A stretch of 64,000 bases of DNA from Eucalyptus grandis (GCF_016545825.1 NC_052619.1:38841682-38905681); one strand, 5' to 3'. Shown: positions 34,311 through 46,771, numbered from the stretch's first letter. The notes: generated by a model not told the origin, from the sequence alone. Program-made: numbers and translations.

Positions 34311-37114
34311 TTAATATCATAAAAATCTCAAATTAGTACACTAATAACAAATTTATCTCAAATAATTTATTGACCATAAAAAAATATTAAATTGATACAT
34401 TTATGATAAATTTACCCTTCGTAAATTTTCGTTAAATTGGATTAATAACGTAAAAAAGAAAGAAAAAAGATACACTTGTCACAAACAGATAGTAAAACAC
34501 CAAATTGATCCATAAGCATTCATTGATCCATAAGGCAGATATTAGCATGCTCCTAAGATACCTGCCCCCACTGATGTTGACGAACATGGAAGATAGAAAA
34601 GAACTTCTGTTGTTGAAGACTCTTTTGGCACATAAGAATGCTTTCAAAGCAATTGACTCCAAGATTGTAAATGTGCAACAATATTTTAGAAGATATGATA
34701 AAACCAGCAAGAAAATGCTTTCAGACTTCCAAAAGAGGTTTCATGCCTTGGAATCCGAACAATATTTAGGGTACCATCATCTTGAAAGTCCTAAGGTGGA
34801 AATAGAGAAGCTCAAGAGATAGATCCAATTCCTTGAAGAAGGAAGATTCAATCCTTTCAACCCATTTTCGACTACGGTACGAACAGAGCATTTGCCTCCA
34901 CAACCTCAAATGTCTATCTTTGCTGCTCTCACAGATGTTCCTATCAAACAAGACAAGACGGATGTGGTAGAGATGCAAAATCACCTCAAGGAGTTGGACC
35001 GAATAAGGAAAGAAAAGAGAAAAGAGAAGATGCCTGCAAAATCTTCACTCGTCATAAAGGAAAAGTTGAACCAAATGATTCTATCGAACCCATTAGAAGC
35101 ATTCTTGAAAGATTTGGGTAATTAGGAACCACAGCCTAATCCTGTTATTCCAACAGATCAGATTCTATTTCCAACATAACCAGCTTTTCCAAATATCTTT
35201 GATACTGAATCAGATTCGGTATCCCTCTCATCTTTTCATCCTTCTCAATTCCTACTATTGATTCCTTTCTTGTTGTACCAATAACTTCGTCGATATTTAT
35301 GCTCGATCCTCTAGACCAAGATATGGAATCAAACTCTTATGAACTCAAACAGTTTTTGACTATTGATGATATTCCTTATCACAAATGGCCAAAAAGATTT
35401 GAGGAATTTCACACTTGATTAAATGCCCAAGCTCTTACCAAGATAAACATGATGTCCTTTTTGGTTTTGTCAGAAGGTTTACAGGTAGCCTCAAACATTG
35501 GTGGCAATTGGTGACAGAACAAGACTAGCTTTAGTTTTACTCTCACTTGACTTTGGCCATGTCATTACCCTCTTATATCAATTTTTCGTTGGAAAACCTT
35601 ATGATCTCCAAGAGCTTAAAATGAGAGAATTTTTCGAAAGAAGATGTTGCTTTCTCTAGAAAAAGCATCTTAATAAACATTATCGAGAAATGATTAAGCT
35701 CTTTTATGGTATTAGAGCTTATCCAAATTTGAAGCACATCTTCCTTACTTCCATCCTCAAAGAATTATCCCAACAGGTTGGGAGATGTTTTTTTAGCCAG
35801 CAAAGGAGAATTCAAGATATTCCGTTGGGAGAAATACAACAAGAAATTCATTTGTGCCTTGATGATTTGTGTATAAAGCGCCAAATGGTCCAAACTTATC
35901 TCACAGATAATAGAGAACTCGACAAGGCCTATTCTTGCCAAAAGCTAAACATCAAGTGCTCAAAGCAAGACTGTGATGGTTCTTGTGGAAAATCTTCCAG
36001 GAAAAAGAAGCACTTCAAAAAGCTCTAGATAAAGAAATCCAGACATGGCTCTAAGCATTTTCGAAGAAAGAAGAAATGGCGATACCTACGGAGAATGAAA
36101 TTTTGCTTAGGCCACAAGAAATCAAATTGATACTTCATTTGCAATCAGAAAGAACATTTTGCAAAAAATTGTCCCCAAGCTAGAAAAAATCAGAATCATT
36201 TGATACATCATATAAAGAATGAAATTGGTATTTTTCTTGAAAATGATGACATCGAATCTTTATTCTCTACAGACGAAGAATCATCTGAATAAACTCTTTG
36301 TGTCATTCCTTGTTACCAAACTCCCAGTGAAACTGATTCAGATTCAGATTCTGAAGATATTATTCACATATCTCTCACATCTTCAGAACAAAGCACTGAC
36401 ATATTTTCAAGTCAAACTTATTGTCCCCATTTTCCTGTGAAAATCTTCACTTCAAAGTTTGCCAATCCTATCACTGTCATTGCTCTCATAGACACTGGTG
36501 CGAGTTCTTCAATCTTAGATACTAAAGTTCTTCCCAAAGAATATTAGACTTCCTATGTTCGATATTTCAACTTTGTCTTAGGAGATACTTTTTCTACGAA
36601 TGTGAAAACTACCCCAATAACTGTTCAGCTTTTTCCACAATGTTCTATAACCATAAAGATATTCGGATCCAGTCTCCCCAACAAAGATTTGAATATTGGT
36701 TGGGACATTATGACTCATATTTCTCAGCTTCGTATCATTCTTGGAAAATGTATTAAGTATAAAGACCATTTCTCTGAATTCGTCAATATTCAAAGACTTT
36801 TTTCCATTCAAATGAGTCTGTTTGATCCGATCATGCAAAAGTTATTAGAATTTTGTTCGGAATCTCATTTTGAATTTGCTCAAAAATGTTCTTATCCTTT
36901 ATGGGATAATCCAGAGTTCTTTGTTCCCATTCCTTTAAAAAAGAATGAAAATATCAATCCAACCAAGGGGAGTCGCATGGAAATGAAGCTAGTAAAACTT
37001 AATAGAAATTAATAGAGGGTGAATTTGTCACATGTACTGGTTTGAGGATTTTGATGGTTTAGTTGAGGTAAATTTGTTATAGATGTACAAGTTTGTGATT
37101 TTTCATAGTATTAA
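34311..37114. mobile_element. TIR-bounded element enclosing a caulimovirid fragment
   Basis: The left end starts TTAATATCATAAAAATCTCA. The right end, reverse-complemented, starts TTAATACTATGAAAAATCAC. Similarity continues inward for about 100 bases through matching blocks (ATAACAAATTTATCTCAA against ATAACAAATTTACCTCAA). The same termini bound the 380-bp MITE at 23169-23548, which has no viral content, so these are ends of a DNA element and not viral sequence. No transposase was recognised. Target-site duplication is not clear, although TTA/TAA at the edges is possible. Confidence 0.62.
34540..37016 (+). pseudogene. Endogenous caulimovirid relic 2 (coat-protease region up to the RT border)
   Basis: On the plus strand a decayed polyprotein can be followed through at least five open pieces. 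In order these are a Lys/Glu-rich N-terminal part with coiled-coil character (34540-35120), an acidic Asp/Ser spacer, the coat-protein-like region with HKW and the CC block (35300-35900), a Lys-rich stretch with a CCHC-type zinc knuckle at 36131-36172 (first Cys replaced by Tyr, TGA just upstream), a retropepsin with DTGAS at 36491-36505, and the linker before reverse transcriptase with NINPTK near 36951. The RT and RNase H are absent. The layout is that of plant pararetroviruses of the petuvirus/florendovirus type rather than of Gypsy elements; the genus is an inference. Numerous stops and frame changes make it a nonfunctional fossil. Confidence 0.75.
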
Positions 37115-37691
37115 CCTGGAAAAAAACCACCACACCCTCCTTATTTTTTTCTTTTTGGAAAATGCTTATATAAGCATGCCGTTAGAGTAGGAAGTGGACC
37201 TACTGATTTATTGTAGGATTTCGTAATAGATAAAGTCATAATTGTGGAGAAAAGGTTGGTTGAACTCTGCTTCTTTGATGTAAGAAAGTAGGAGGTATTC
37301 AATGTCGTCGAGTTTATTTTGTGTCTATATATATTAGACATACGATCATAGTTTTTTTCCCCTCAAAATCTAGTTTAGATTAATGGAGTTCCTATCGAAG
37401 GTGGTTTCACTAATGAAAATAATGGCTATGACGAAGACATGATGAATAATTATCCGAAACTATTTCATCATTAGTTGTAAGGCCAAGTAGTTTTAAATAT
37501 TTTAAATTTGATAGATTTTTATAATGACAATGAAGGGTTTTCTCATAGTAGGTGATAATTATTTTTCTACTTGATTTCTTTCGAATTTATTTATTTTTCC
37601 TTCTTCATATTCAGGAAAATCCATGCGGCGGGCCCTGCTCTAATTTTGTATCTAGATTTTAGCTTGCAACAAGGGAATTTAGAAGTCAGAA
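37115..37691. other. Intergenic sequence, nothing recognised
   Basis: AT-rich sequence between the TIR element and the GAA repeat. It lies downstream of the BYPASS1-like gene (minus strand) and may include its 3' UTR at the right edge. No protein-like ORF was seen. Confidence 0.4.
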
Positions 37692-37771
37692 AAGAAGAAG
37701 AAGAAGAAGAAGAAGAAGAAGAAGAAGAAGAAGAAGAAGAAGAAGAAGAAGAAGAAGAAGAAGAAGAAGAA
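37692..37771 (+). repeat. (GAA)n microsatellite, about 26 repeats
   Basis: An uninterrupted GAA/AAG run. It creates an artificial poly-Glu ORF on + and poly-Phe on -. It lies about 110 bp downstream of the stop of the BYPASS1-like gene, possibly in its 3' UTR, where the transcript would read (UUC)n. Confidence 0.97.
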
Positions 37772-37880
37772 AGGAATCGTAGCAGTCGAAAGTTGAAACC
37801 GGTTGGGGAAATCTTCCGGTTTCCTTATAAAAGGATTTGTGGCTGTCGGGTTTCCCGGTCGCGCCGGTTCTTTTCCAGTT

Positions 37881-38947
37881 TTATCCGCAGAGATGGAAGA
37901 TCTTCTTCCTCTCTTCCGTGATCTCATCGAAGAGTTCGTCTATCTGCCAAACCATCCCGTCCGCCCCGTCCCTCAGCACCCCTAAACACCCCCTCAAGTC
38001 CTCCACCCTCTCCCTCATCCGTCCTCCGTCGTCCTCCGCTGCTTTCCCGCCCTCCTCCAGGCACCCCCGGATCTCCTCCATCCCCGCCTTCACCCTCCTG
38101 TACTCCTCCACCATTATCGTCGCCCTCCCGCCGCTGCCCGTCCGGTTCATCTCCATCTCCATGCTCTGCTCCAGCCGTGCCGCCGATGCCAGTATCCAGG
38201 GCAGCATACGCGGCTGCTCGTCCTCGTGGCTGCTGCGGTGAGGCCGGCTGGAGAAGAAGCCCTCCCCCGGGCGGTGGTAGAGCAGCCCCGAGAGGAGCAC
38301 AGTGAGGAGGAGCGAGTTCACGTTATGCATCTCACGGAGGACGCCGCGGAACCCGAAGAATCCGTTGGCAAAGGTGGCGGAGCACTCGTCGTACCGCAGC
38401 TGCAACAGCTGCCTCATCCCTGCCTCCTGCAGCAGCCTCCTGTTCTGTGCCTCCAGCACTGCCGCCTCCCTCCTGCACCTTGAGATTGCCCGCGCCCAAC
38501 TGTTCAATCCGCCAATCGGAGTCATATCAGTCAGATCATCAAAAACAGAGTCTTCTTGCACAACTGAAAGTGACCAGAGCTTCATCGAACCGACTTGAGA
38601 AGAGTTGCAGAATATAATCTGGTATTTTTTTCTTTCCGGGAATTACCTGGCAAGAGAAATGGGGGGACAGGGGGTAATTGAGGGCAGAGGAGGAGGAGGA
38701 CTCCAGGGCAGAGACGCCAGACTTGAGGAGGAGTTGGCAGACGTCCCAGAGCTCGGAGCTCTTGTCCATGTACTCATCGAGCCACTTGTCACCGACGGGG
38801 AGGTTGTGCTTCTGCACCCGCCGGGGGGGGGGGGGTGGCGGCGAGGCTGGAGAGGAAGGAGCTGAGCAGGGTCAGCGCCCTCTGCAGGAACTGGATCGAC
38901 ATGACCCTCGTGCCAGCGGCGAGGCAGCTCTGCTCGAGGTTGTCCAT
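37881..38947 (-). CDS. BYPASS1 (BPS1)-like protein, two exons, frame disturbed at C homopolymers
   Basis: Exon 1 (38947-38647) opens with [10 protein letters not shown], then [15 protein letters not shown] and [20 protein letters not shown], and ends at a CAG|GTAATT donor. Exon 2 (38563-37881) has [33 protein letters not shown], a hydrophobic [12 protein letters not shown], and a C-terminal coiled-coil-like EITEERKK. These resemble the plant BPS1-related family, plant proteins that affect root-to-shoot signalling in Arabidopsis; the molecular role is unknown. A 13-C run (38822-38834) shifts the exon 1 frame by one base before LPVGDKW, and the exon junction needs the opposite shift; a second C-rich run lies just before the donor. 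Exons sum to 984 bases, a multiple of three, so two compensating indels would restore 327 codons. These could be assembly errors or real damage. Confidence 0.6.
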
Positions 38948-39704
38948 CTCTCGGGTCAGGAATTTGTGGAATCAATCCATATGGGTGATGAATTTGATGA
39001 TCAAGTCAAGAACAAGATGGAAGAAGAAGAAAGTGAATAGAGTGTGGAGAGACAATGAGAGTAAGTAGGCGGGCACAAGTAAGAGAGAAGGAATTTTTTG
39101 CATACGAGCTCTGTTTCAATTAGTTCCAAGCCGCACCATGAGAATTTCACCTGTGTTAGGGCCTGGAAAGAGCATAGATGAGGGGAATATATCTAGTTTT
39201 GGCGTGACTTGATTGCACTCCATGGTTCTCGTAACACTTTAATTTTCGACTTAAGAGAAATTGCTCCAGATGAGCAACTGAATGCAATTCAGGAGCACCA
39301 GTTGACAAATCGAATGCGTCATGCTTTAATTTGGACTATGCTGAGATAAACACGATGGCCATATGTTAATAATTGGTGTCGTTTATTGAACTTGATTTGA
39401 ATGATCTCCTTTTTCCAGGTTGCTCACATTCCTGGTGCTCTTTTCTTCGATAGATGGAATTGCAGATCAAACTACAAATGTGAGATTGTCTTCTTAAGCT
39501 TTTGTAGTATTCCGATCACTTCTTTATGCATTTTCTTGTCGCTTTCTTAAGCGCCATGAATCGATAATATGTGGTATTATGCAACATGGGTGTCCTGCTC
39601 TTGTGCTCATCCTGCTACTTCCGTATATATAATGAGAGCTGTTTCAGATGGAGGAATCTCAGAGCTTGACAAACCCTTTTTAGTCATTTTGCTTAATTGG
39701 CAAT
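38948..39704. other. 5' flank of the BYPASS1-like gene; nothing recognised
   Basis: An in-frame TGA lies 21 bases upstream of the proposed ATG, which supports that start or requires an upstream exon that I could not find. The remaining sequence up to the solo LTR has no recognisable ORF, repeat or RNA gene. Confidence 0.4.
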
Positions 39705-42700
39705 TGCTGACACCTAATTTTGGAAAAATAAAATTGCATTTTGAACAAATAAAAAGAAAATAATGAAAATGGGGGAAATTGATTTGATTGATTATGTATG
39801 GAAATTTGAAATTATGATGGATGTTCAGATTTTGATAAATGCAGAAACAATTAAAAATCAGGTGAACAAAAGGCAATGATTTTGATAAAATTGAAGAAAT
39901 TGGTGCAAAATCGAGTTGATTGCGAAATCATGCTCCGATTTGTATTCTTGATTTAATGCAACAGAAGATGGAAACTCAAAAAATGCCATACAAAGCGGCC
40001 GTTCGGAATTAATATAAAAGAGAGCTTCATTTTTCGTAACTAAGGGGGGACTTTTTTGAAAAATTGGAGAGCGAATCGGTTGAGCAAAAAATTCGTGCGT
40101 GAGAGAGTTCTAAAAAAAATACAAAAGAAAGGAAGGGAAAATTCTTTTCTTTTTTAGGTAAAAAGCTACATCTGCGAGATAGCACAGAGAGAGCTTTAGA
40201 GAGAAAAAGTCGAAAGGAGAAATCGTGGTGGCTGGGAAATTGATAATTTCAGAGAGAACACTCGAGATGGAGAGACAGGGTGTGGGTCGTCTTCTTCCTT
40301 AGACTACTGCTACCGAGCCCCTACATCTCCGCGACTCGACGAGTTTTTTTGCCATAAGCTTCACGCCAACGCAACGCTGCAGGATCTTGTTGCCGATTTA
40401 CCACTTGCACTGCTTCCGCAAGCCCAAGTTGCTGCTGTTTGTGATCCACAGCCCGAGCTGACGACAACTGAGCTTGCTGCTCCGGTGTGCCGCCGCTGCC
40501 CATCACGTCGCTGACGACACCAGCAAGCCATCTAAAATTTCAGATTTGTGTGAAGGTGTCTCTTGCGGGTCTTTCCAGCGAGTTTCCTGCAACGAGCAAT
40601 TTTGGTCGGGTCACATCAAGTTGCGGCAACGTGTTTGGTTCCATACGATGGAGACCGATCCTGTGAAGTCCTGATTTTCATTGTTCCTATAGGCTTTTTG
40701 GCATGTTATCCCACGGTTTCATCGCTCATTGCATGCACAGAAGACGTCATATTTTTTATTCCTTTTGAGATAAAGAAGTGGGCTAAGAGCTTGGTCAAGG
40801 TCTTCATTGGAGGCTCAGACTCACGAAGAGATTTGTATATCCGAGAGTTCTCACCTGATTTGGTGACTCATCGGTAAAATCAAAGTTCAATGGCCACGCT
40901 TGACGATTTTCTTGCAGATTTTCCAGGCGTCCTTGACGTGCTCGAGACCTCCACCGATCCAGTTATTTTGCTTTCGTTTGAATTTTTATTAGTGCAGGTC
41001 TTCCTTGACCGAATCCAGTCACCGCCCCCGTAATCCCAGCGAATCTATGAGCAATACTTGTCCTCCGGCACCTCCAGCAACAACCTTTCCCTGATCTAGC
41101 TACCCTTGCTGCTCTCGCCGGAGTCCGTTGCCGGTGAATCCCCTTACCGGAGCAACCATCATCTTTGCTTGGAAAAAAACAAAAAAAACAAAAAAAAAAG
41201 AAAGCACATTAGGTAGTTTTTTTCTTTTTAGTTTATTTTATTTTATTTTACTTTATCTTGTTTTTTTTAGTATAATTAGTCTTTAATATATGATTGGAAA
41301 TTCCAACATATCACCTGATTCGCAAATGCACATGGATTTTTTTATTTCATCTATAAGGCTTTAGATGAAATAATTAATCAAGCCGGAATAAAATTGATAT
41401 TTTGATTTTTAAGGCTTAAGATCAATTTATCGATTTTACTAGCAGAATATTACCTTATGATCTGAATGATGTGTGATATTTTCGATTATCCTAATTGTTT
41501 TAATTATCTTGAAATATGTTTGAGTTAGAATATTGTGTACTTTAGGGTCATTTGCATATTTAGACTAGACATTTTATTTATCATCAATTTTTTTTTAAAT
41601 GAATTTAGGATGTTAGATTTTTGTTTCATTAGCTTAAATTACATGTTTAATTTTTTTTCTTTTTCAAAATTAATAAAAACAAAAACACAACAAAAAATAA
41701 TCATGCATATGTCATGTAGATTTATGGCATATTTTGTACGTCACTTTGCATATTAGAGTAAAACTGCACTTAGTTTAGTTTTAGATAATACTTTTCTTAA
41801 TTTATTATAAGTTTAGGTTTTTTTTTTAATAGATTGCATTTTAGGATTATTTGGGTTAAGATAATATTTTAGTTTAAATTAGAATTTAGTTCAACTAATT
41901 CCTAATACAAATTGAAAAGGATCTTCATCTAAGTAGATAATTTTCACATTTTTCTAATTTCGAATTCATAAAAAATACAAAAAATGTCATAGGTAAAATT
42001 AGTTTTATTATTTAGGATAAAATGCATTCTTTTAGAAAAAAATGTCATATGCACGTCATTAGGGTTAGATTCATTAAGATGAATGTCATTTAGTATTTTT
42101 GCTAGGCCCATTTAATTAGAAATTACATGTCTTTAGAATTAGGTCATTTAGTTAATATTGCATTGCATATTGCATGATTTTCATTAATGAAGTGAAAACA
42201 AATAAAAGAAATTGCGTGTTAATTAAAAATCATATCTATGGTTAATGATGTGAATTTTTAATCTAACTATGCAGATGCTTTCATTGCTACAAGGTAAGTC
42301 TCCGCATTTTTCTATTTTCATTGCTTTCTTGGGTGTTAAGTTGGTGGTTTGTGCACCCGCATGATCATCTCACATGTTAGGAAATAGATTTAAAATCAAT
42401 TCGAACTACCTGCAAAAACATTTTTGAAAATTAAAAAAGAATGGTACTGAAAGGGCATTAGAGAAATCTAGTGTAACAAAGTCCTCGTACCCTTAGACTC
42501 TGGTTTGTAGGATTACTTTACTTGGGTTTCTAATCGATCCACCAAAAAATAGATTAGTGGCGACTCCTGATAAAAAAATCAATTGCATGTTAAGAACTTG
42601 AACTTAAGTCGCGAATTGGTATGGGCTTGGGAGAGCCCGAGTTAAGTCTGGGCTTAATAATCCATTAGCCAAATTTTAAGTGGTTCACCCCAAATTTAGG

Positions 42701-42708
42701 TCGCGACA
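39705..42708 (+). mobile_element. Solo LTR, Gypsy-type, 3,004 bp, with GCAAT target duplication
   Basis: The element begins TGCTGACACCTAATTTTG and ends GGTCGCGACA. GCAAT directly flanks it at 39700-39704 and 42709-42713, a standard 5-bp duplication. Internal landmarks shared with the LTR at 7496 and the shortened one at 30010 include GTGGCGACTCC, GGCTTGGGAGAGCCCG and the GATGCTTTCATTGC block. No gag or pol is present. The ORFs at 40321-40877 lie inside it and are not recognised as genes. Confidence 0.9.
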
Positions 42709-42713
42709 GCAAT

Positions 42714-45107
42714 TATAGAGTTTAGCTCTCGTGCATTTGTGATCTCATCACTATCTTTGCATCCTCTCACTTCCCTCTTTATATCATCATTTCATCTGTG
42801 CCCTCTTCTCATATAAGAATCATTCCTTTTCAATCCATATAAAATGAACATTTCAGATGTTTAAGACAAGAAGTAGATATCTTTAGATATAAGGAAGAAT
42901 TTCTAAACTATTTCTCAAGAAGACATATTTTGCTGTACGAAATACATGCTATACTCATTTACGTGTTAATTGCTCTAAATATTATAAAGTAGTTGATATT
43001 TATATTTTACTCACATATTATACAAAGCATGGGCATGTGCCTGGTTTGTCAATGATGCAACTGTCTGACCAGGTTTATCTGGAGATGAGTGCATCTGCAT
43101 AACATAACTGCAGTTGCTCAAATTTGCGTGGTTTAATCTTCAATTTGAGCTAGGGCTTCTTCCAATTTGCTATTTCTAGGTATCAAAATGGGTCCATGAC
43201 CCATTTTTGGATCATATTTCTTATAAATGGGTTGTATATGGGTTGTCAGGATTCAAAATCTCCGTTTGAATTACATTGATTGAAAATGGGTCACTAAAAA
43301 ATTAAGTCATCGATTGGGTCACACAGCTTCCGCAAGCACCACCAATCTTGCCCTCGCGACTCACAAGCAACTGCAGCACCTGCCGTCGCCTGCCTCCGTT
43401 GCATTTCTCTTCTCCTCACTCAAGTCTGATCTAAGCAAGCCATTTGCATTTCTCTTCTCCTCACTCAGGTCTGATCTAAGCAAGCCATTTCCATCTCTTT
43501 GTCTTCGTTTTTTCCTCGTTGCAGTCTTCATCGTCTCCATTTATCCTTGACGCACATCCTCCCAGCCTCCTGATCCAATGCCGTGCCCCCGCTGCCTTGA
43601 TTTGAGGCCGACCAAAGCTATTCCTCCAAAAGCTCTTAGTCAAGTGAATGATAGTGCATGCGAGTTTTTTCTGTTGATTCATCTTTATTTTGTCAAGCTC
43701 TCTCAGTCCATACTCGCATAACCAGCGGAGCGAATTTTCATTTACTTCTTTCCATTACTTTCTAGAGTGTCCATCGATTGTAAAAGTGAGAAATTTGTAA
43801 TATAGGGCCACCATTTGGTCCTTTATAGCCTTTGTCCTGAAATCTGCTGCATCTCTTAGCTCATTATCGACTTATAGGAAACTTATGGGAGCTAGTTCAA
43901 GGAGGATTAGCCTGCCGTGTGGTGAACACATTGATGCCAGATCAAAGGCCAAGGTACAATTCATTCACACCTAGCTAAAGCTTTTTCCCTCCACCATGCA
44001 TAGACACACGAACAAAGGGCTAGATTTGGGAGACAATTCATGCCGAGATTTAGAATTACCCTAATAGGACCTCCTTAGTTTTCATGAAGGGAAAATATGC
44101 TGAAATTTTGGCGGAGAAGGATGTTTGCCTGCTCGGCAAGAGCATCTAAGAGCAAGTAATGACAATATGGAGGCTGCTGGTTAGGTTTTAGACGGGCTTT
44201 TCTCTGGTCAAGGTCCTTCTATAGTAATTTGGTACAACTGATGGCATTTATGGATTCCCGAGAACAGGCTGGTTGTCTGATGGTTGGGCGTAGACGATGA
44301 TGAAGGGCTGGAATCGGTATGCTTGACTGATCGTGGAACATATGTTTGTGTCCTTTTCATCCCCTAGAGATACCGCCAATTCAGAAGTCGAAGGTTGAGA
44401 ACTCATGACAGCATCTAAGTGAGAGAAAAGAAAGCCCGATAAAAATTTAGCAAAAAAAAACTCCAACATTTGCATATTAATGCACGTGGAATGCACTTGC
44501 ACGTACTGTGCACGCTACGTGCACGTGCATGGCACGGCTGATATGGAGTTATGCAATGGCTTATGGCATATTATTTAAATAATATAATTTTTAGTATTTT
44601 AATATGTTTTGCAACGGCTCATGGCGTATTATTGTGACTTAGTGCGAAAACGCCGAAAATATTAATTTAATGTGATTTTTCCATTACGGTGTTTTAGAAA
44701 GGCTTAAGATATCGCAAATATTTTAGCTTATTTTTAGTAGTTTATGAATTTGGGCAAAGGCTTATTATGTTTTGACATGAGCTATTGCAAAACAGTGCAT
44801 ACCTATTTCAACAATATCTGACGATATTCTAGTAAGGGCTGTTCCCTTGTAATCCAAACTGAAACATCGAAAATATTTTTTGCTATGTAAAACATCTTTG
44901 ATTTTTTACAACATTTTGTTATGACGTCAACTTTTAAGATGTTAAATTTCATAGATATTTAACGTTTATTAAAGATGTTATACGGGCATGTAAGATAATT
45001 CTTAAGTTAATCTTTGGTGTTATGTTGAACATAATATTTTTTTTCTATGTTTTCATTTTTAATACTTTTCATGTACCCTTATTGTACATTATTAGGAATT
45101 TTCACAT
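42714..45107. other. Intergenic region without a recognised gene
   Basis: About 2.4 kb with only short ORFs. It contains a 10-bp-arm hairpin at 43185-43207 (AAAATGGGTC and its complement), a 45-bp direct repeat at 43401-43490, and a cluster of GTGCACG/CACGTGC motifs at 44470-44540. No protein family was recognised. Confidence 0.4.
43401..43490 (+). repeat. 45-bp tandem duplication
   Basis: Two adjacent 45-bp units differ by one base (CTCAAGTCTG against CTCAGGTCTG). The unit is a multiple of three, so the ORF at 43314-43550 reads through with a repeated FLFSSLxSDLSKPF; no homology was recognised. Confidence 0.9.
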
Positions 45108-46525
45108 TGTCACACCCCGACTCTTGGATGCATGGCATCTCTTCTTTCGTTTGGTCATTTAATTGTGATGTCCCAAGAGACGTTGCCGACTTATTTATTT
45201 TATCTTTTGATTAAATACAAACGTAAGCATAATTAACTCCACCCAAACATACACACCAATAAGAATAGCAAGGAAAACATATCAAAAAGTGGTATTTCAC
45301 CTATGTGGACATAGTACCATGACTCGAGCTCAGGATCGGACTCTGTGTTCAGGTTCAACTCCGGGTTAGTGATGGAGTCTTCGGGGACATCCACCACCAT
45401 ATGGTCCCATATGGCACCCCTGGATCCCCCGCCAAGTGGCCTGTCAAAACCCCAGCACAAAGTTCATCAGCCACTCGTCCACCCAAATGATGGTCACGAA
45501 TTTCTCATATATGGTGTCGATCCCCTCTATCAGGAAGGGAGTCACTTGGGTGTCTTGATCTACGGGTACCTTGCACGTGGCAGACTGGACTATTCATGGT
45601 TAGAATCTAACGAGTGAGAAAAGTCAGTGAGTAAACCCTCTAAATCTCGCATAAGAGAATACTTTGCCTTAAGAACACCCTATACGTGTGGCTTAATTGT
45701 TGATGGCAGATCAATAGCAAAGCCTATGCTTTGCATAATCCATAAATATGAAATAACAACTCATTATACAACGCCCTAACAACGTATCCAATAATCACAT
45801 AAATAATTCTCCACGTGAGACCACAATTCCAGTAGGCATATGACAAATACGAATAATAATCTAGACACAACCATTCTCACTTTCATGTACAATGCATCCA
45901 CATGAGTCTAGATTATTACGACTGCTCTTGGCCATGACTGATACTCGCATCAATGGTCTTTCCGGGTAAATGGCCATCGTTCCACATTATCAGGCACAAC
46001 AACGTCTCGACCTTACTCGAAGATGGCATTCAATTAAGAGCATCATTCCGAAACCCATCCTTGAATGCCATCTAGACCTCCGTCGGGCATCCAAAATCCA
46101 AGGCACCGTCCCTCATAGTGATATGACTACGAAACCATTTAAGTGATTACACGACCACACCAACTACTTGAATCAATTTTTATCTTCCAATTTAGTCAAT
46201 GCAAGAGTGTTTAGTGCTCCCATGTTATACACTAGAAAATTTTTACACACAAAAGTGGCATAAAATAATCCCACGTGATCACCCGTTGATTATTTATCCA
46301 CCAAAATAATCATACGGTAACTTTATTCCCTTATTATCAATGTAAACACATAAAACTTGACGTCTCACCTTGGTACTTCATGAATCAACCCTATTATGCC
46401 TTTTGAAGTTTTTTTTTTTCAGAAATAATTTAGAACAAAAATTACTAAATTATATCCTCATGGTAGTCACCCCTCAATTCCACACAATATCACACCATGA
46501 GTTTACTTATCGACATAACTTATCA

Positions 46526-46771
46526 CTTTTCAAAATAAGATATCACAATTACTTGTCAATTTTCAAGATAAGCTATCACTGGTACTTATCATATTTCAAG
46601 ATAAGCTATCACAAGAATTTATCACTTCTTGATATAAGCTATCACTGATAATTATCTCATTTCAAGATAAGCTATCACAAGGACTTATCAATTTTCAAGA
46701 TAAGCTATCATGAGCATTTATCACTCTTCAAGATAAGCTATCACAAGTGCCTTTCAAGATAACCTATCACC
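46526..46771 (+). repeat. 33-bp minisatellite, eight units (copy B)
   Basis: Same repeat as at 15248-15461 with one additional unit (the unit containing CACTGGTACTTATCA). The last two units are shortened as in copy A. Confidence 0.9.

Noticed and set aside
37571..37927. Long ORFs with poly-Glu (+) and poly-Phe (-) tracts
   Set aside because: They are products of the (GAA)n microsatellite and have no protein-like flanks.
38605..39068. Plus-strand ORFs over exon 1 of the BYPASS1-like gene
   Set aside because: They are antisense and off-frame shadows of the GC-rich exon.
43314..43550. ORF of 78 codons with a repeated FLFSSL segment
   Set aside because: It is explained by the 45-bp tandem duplication and has no recognised homology.
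44460..44545. Cluster of GTGCACG/CACGTGC motifs resembling a G-box array
   Set aside because: There is no gene nearby that it could regulate, and the motifs overlap as a simple repetitive patch.
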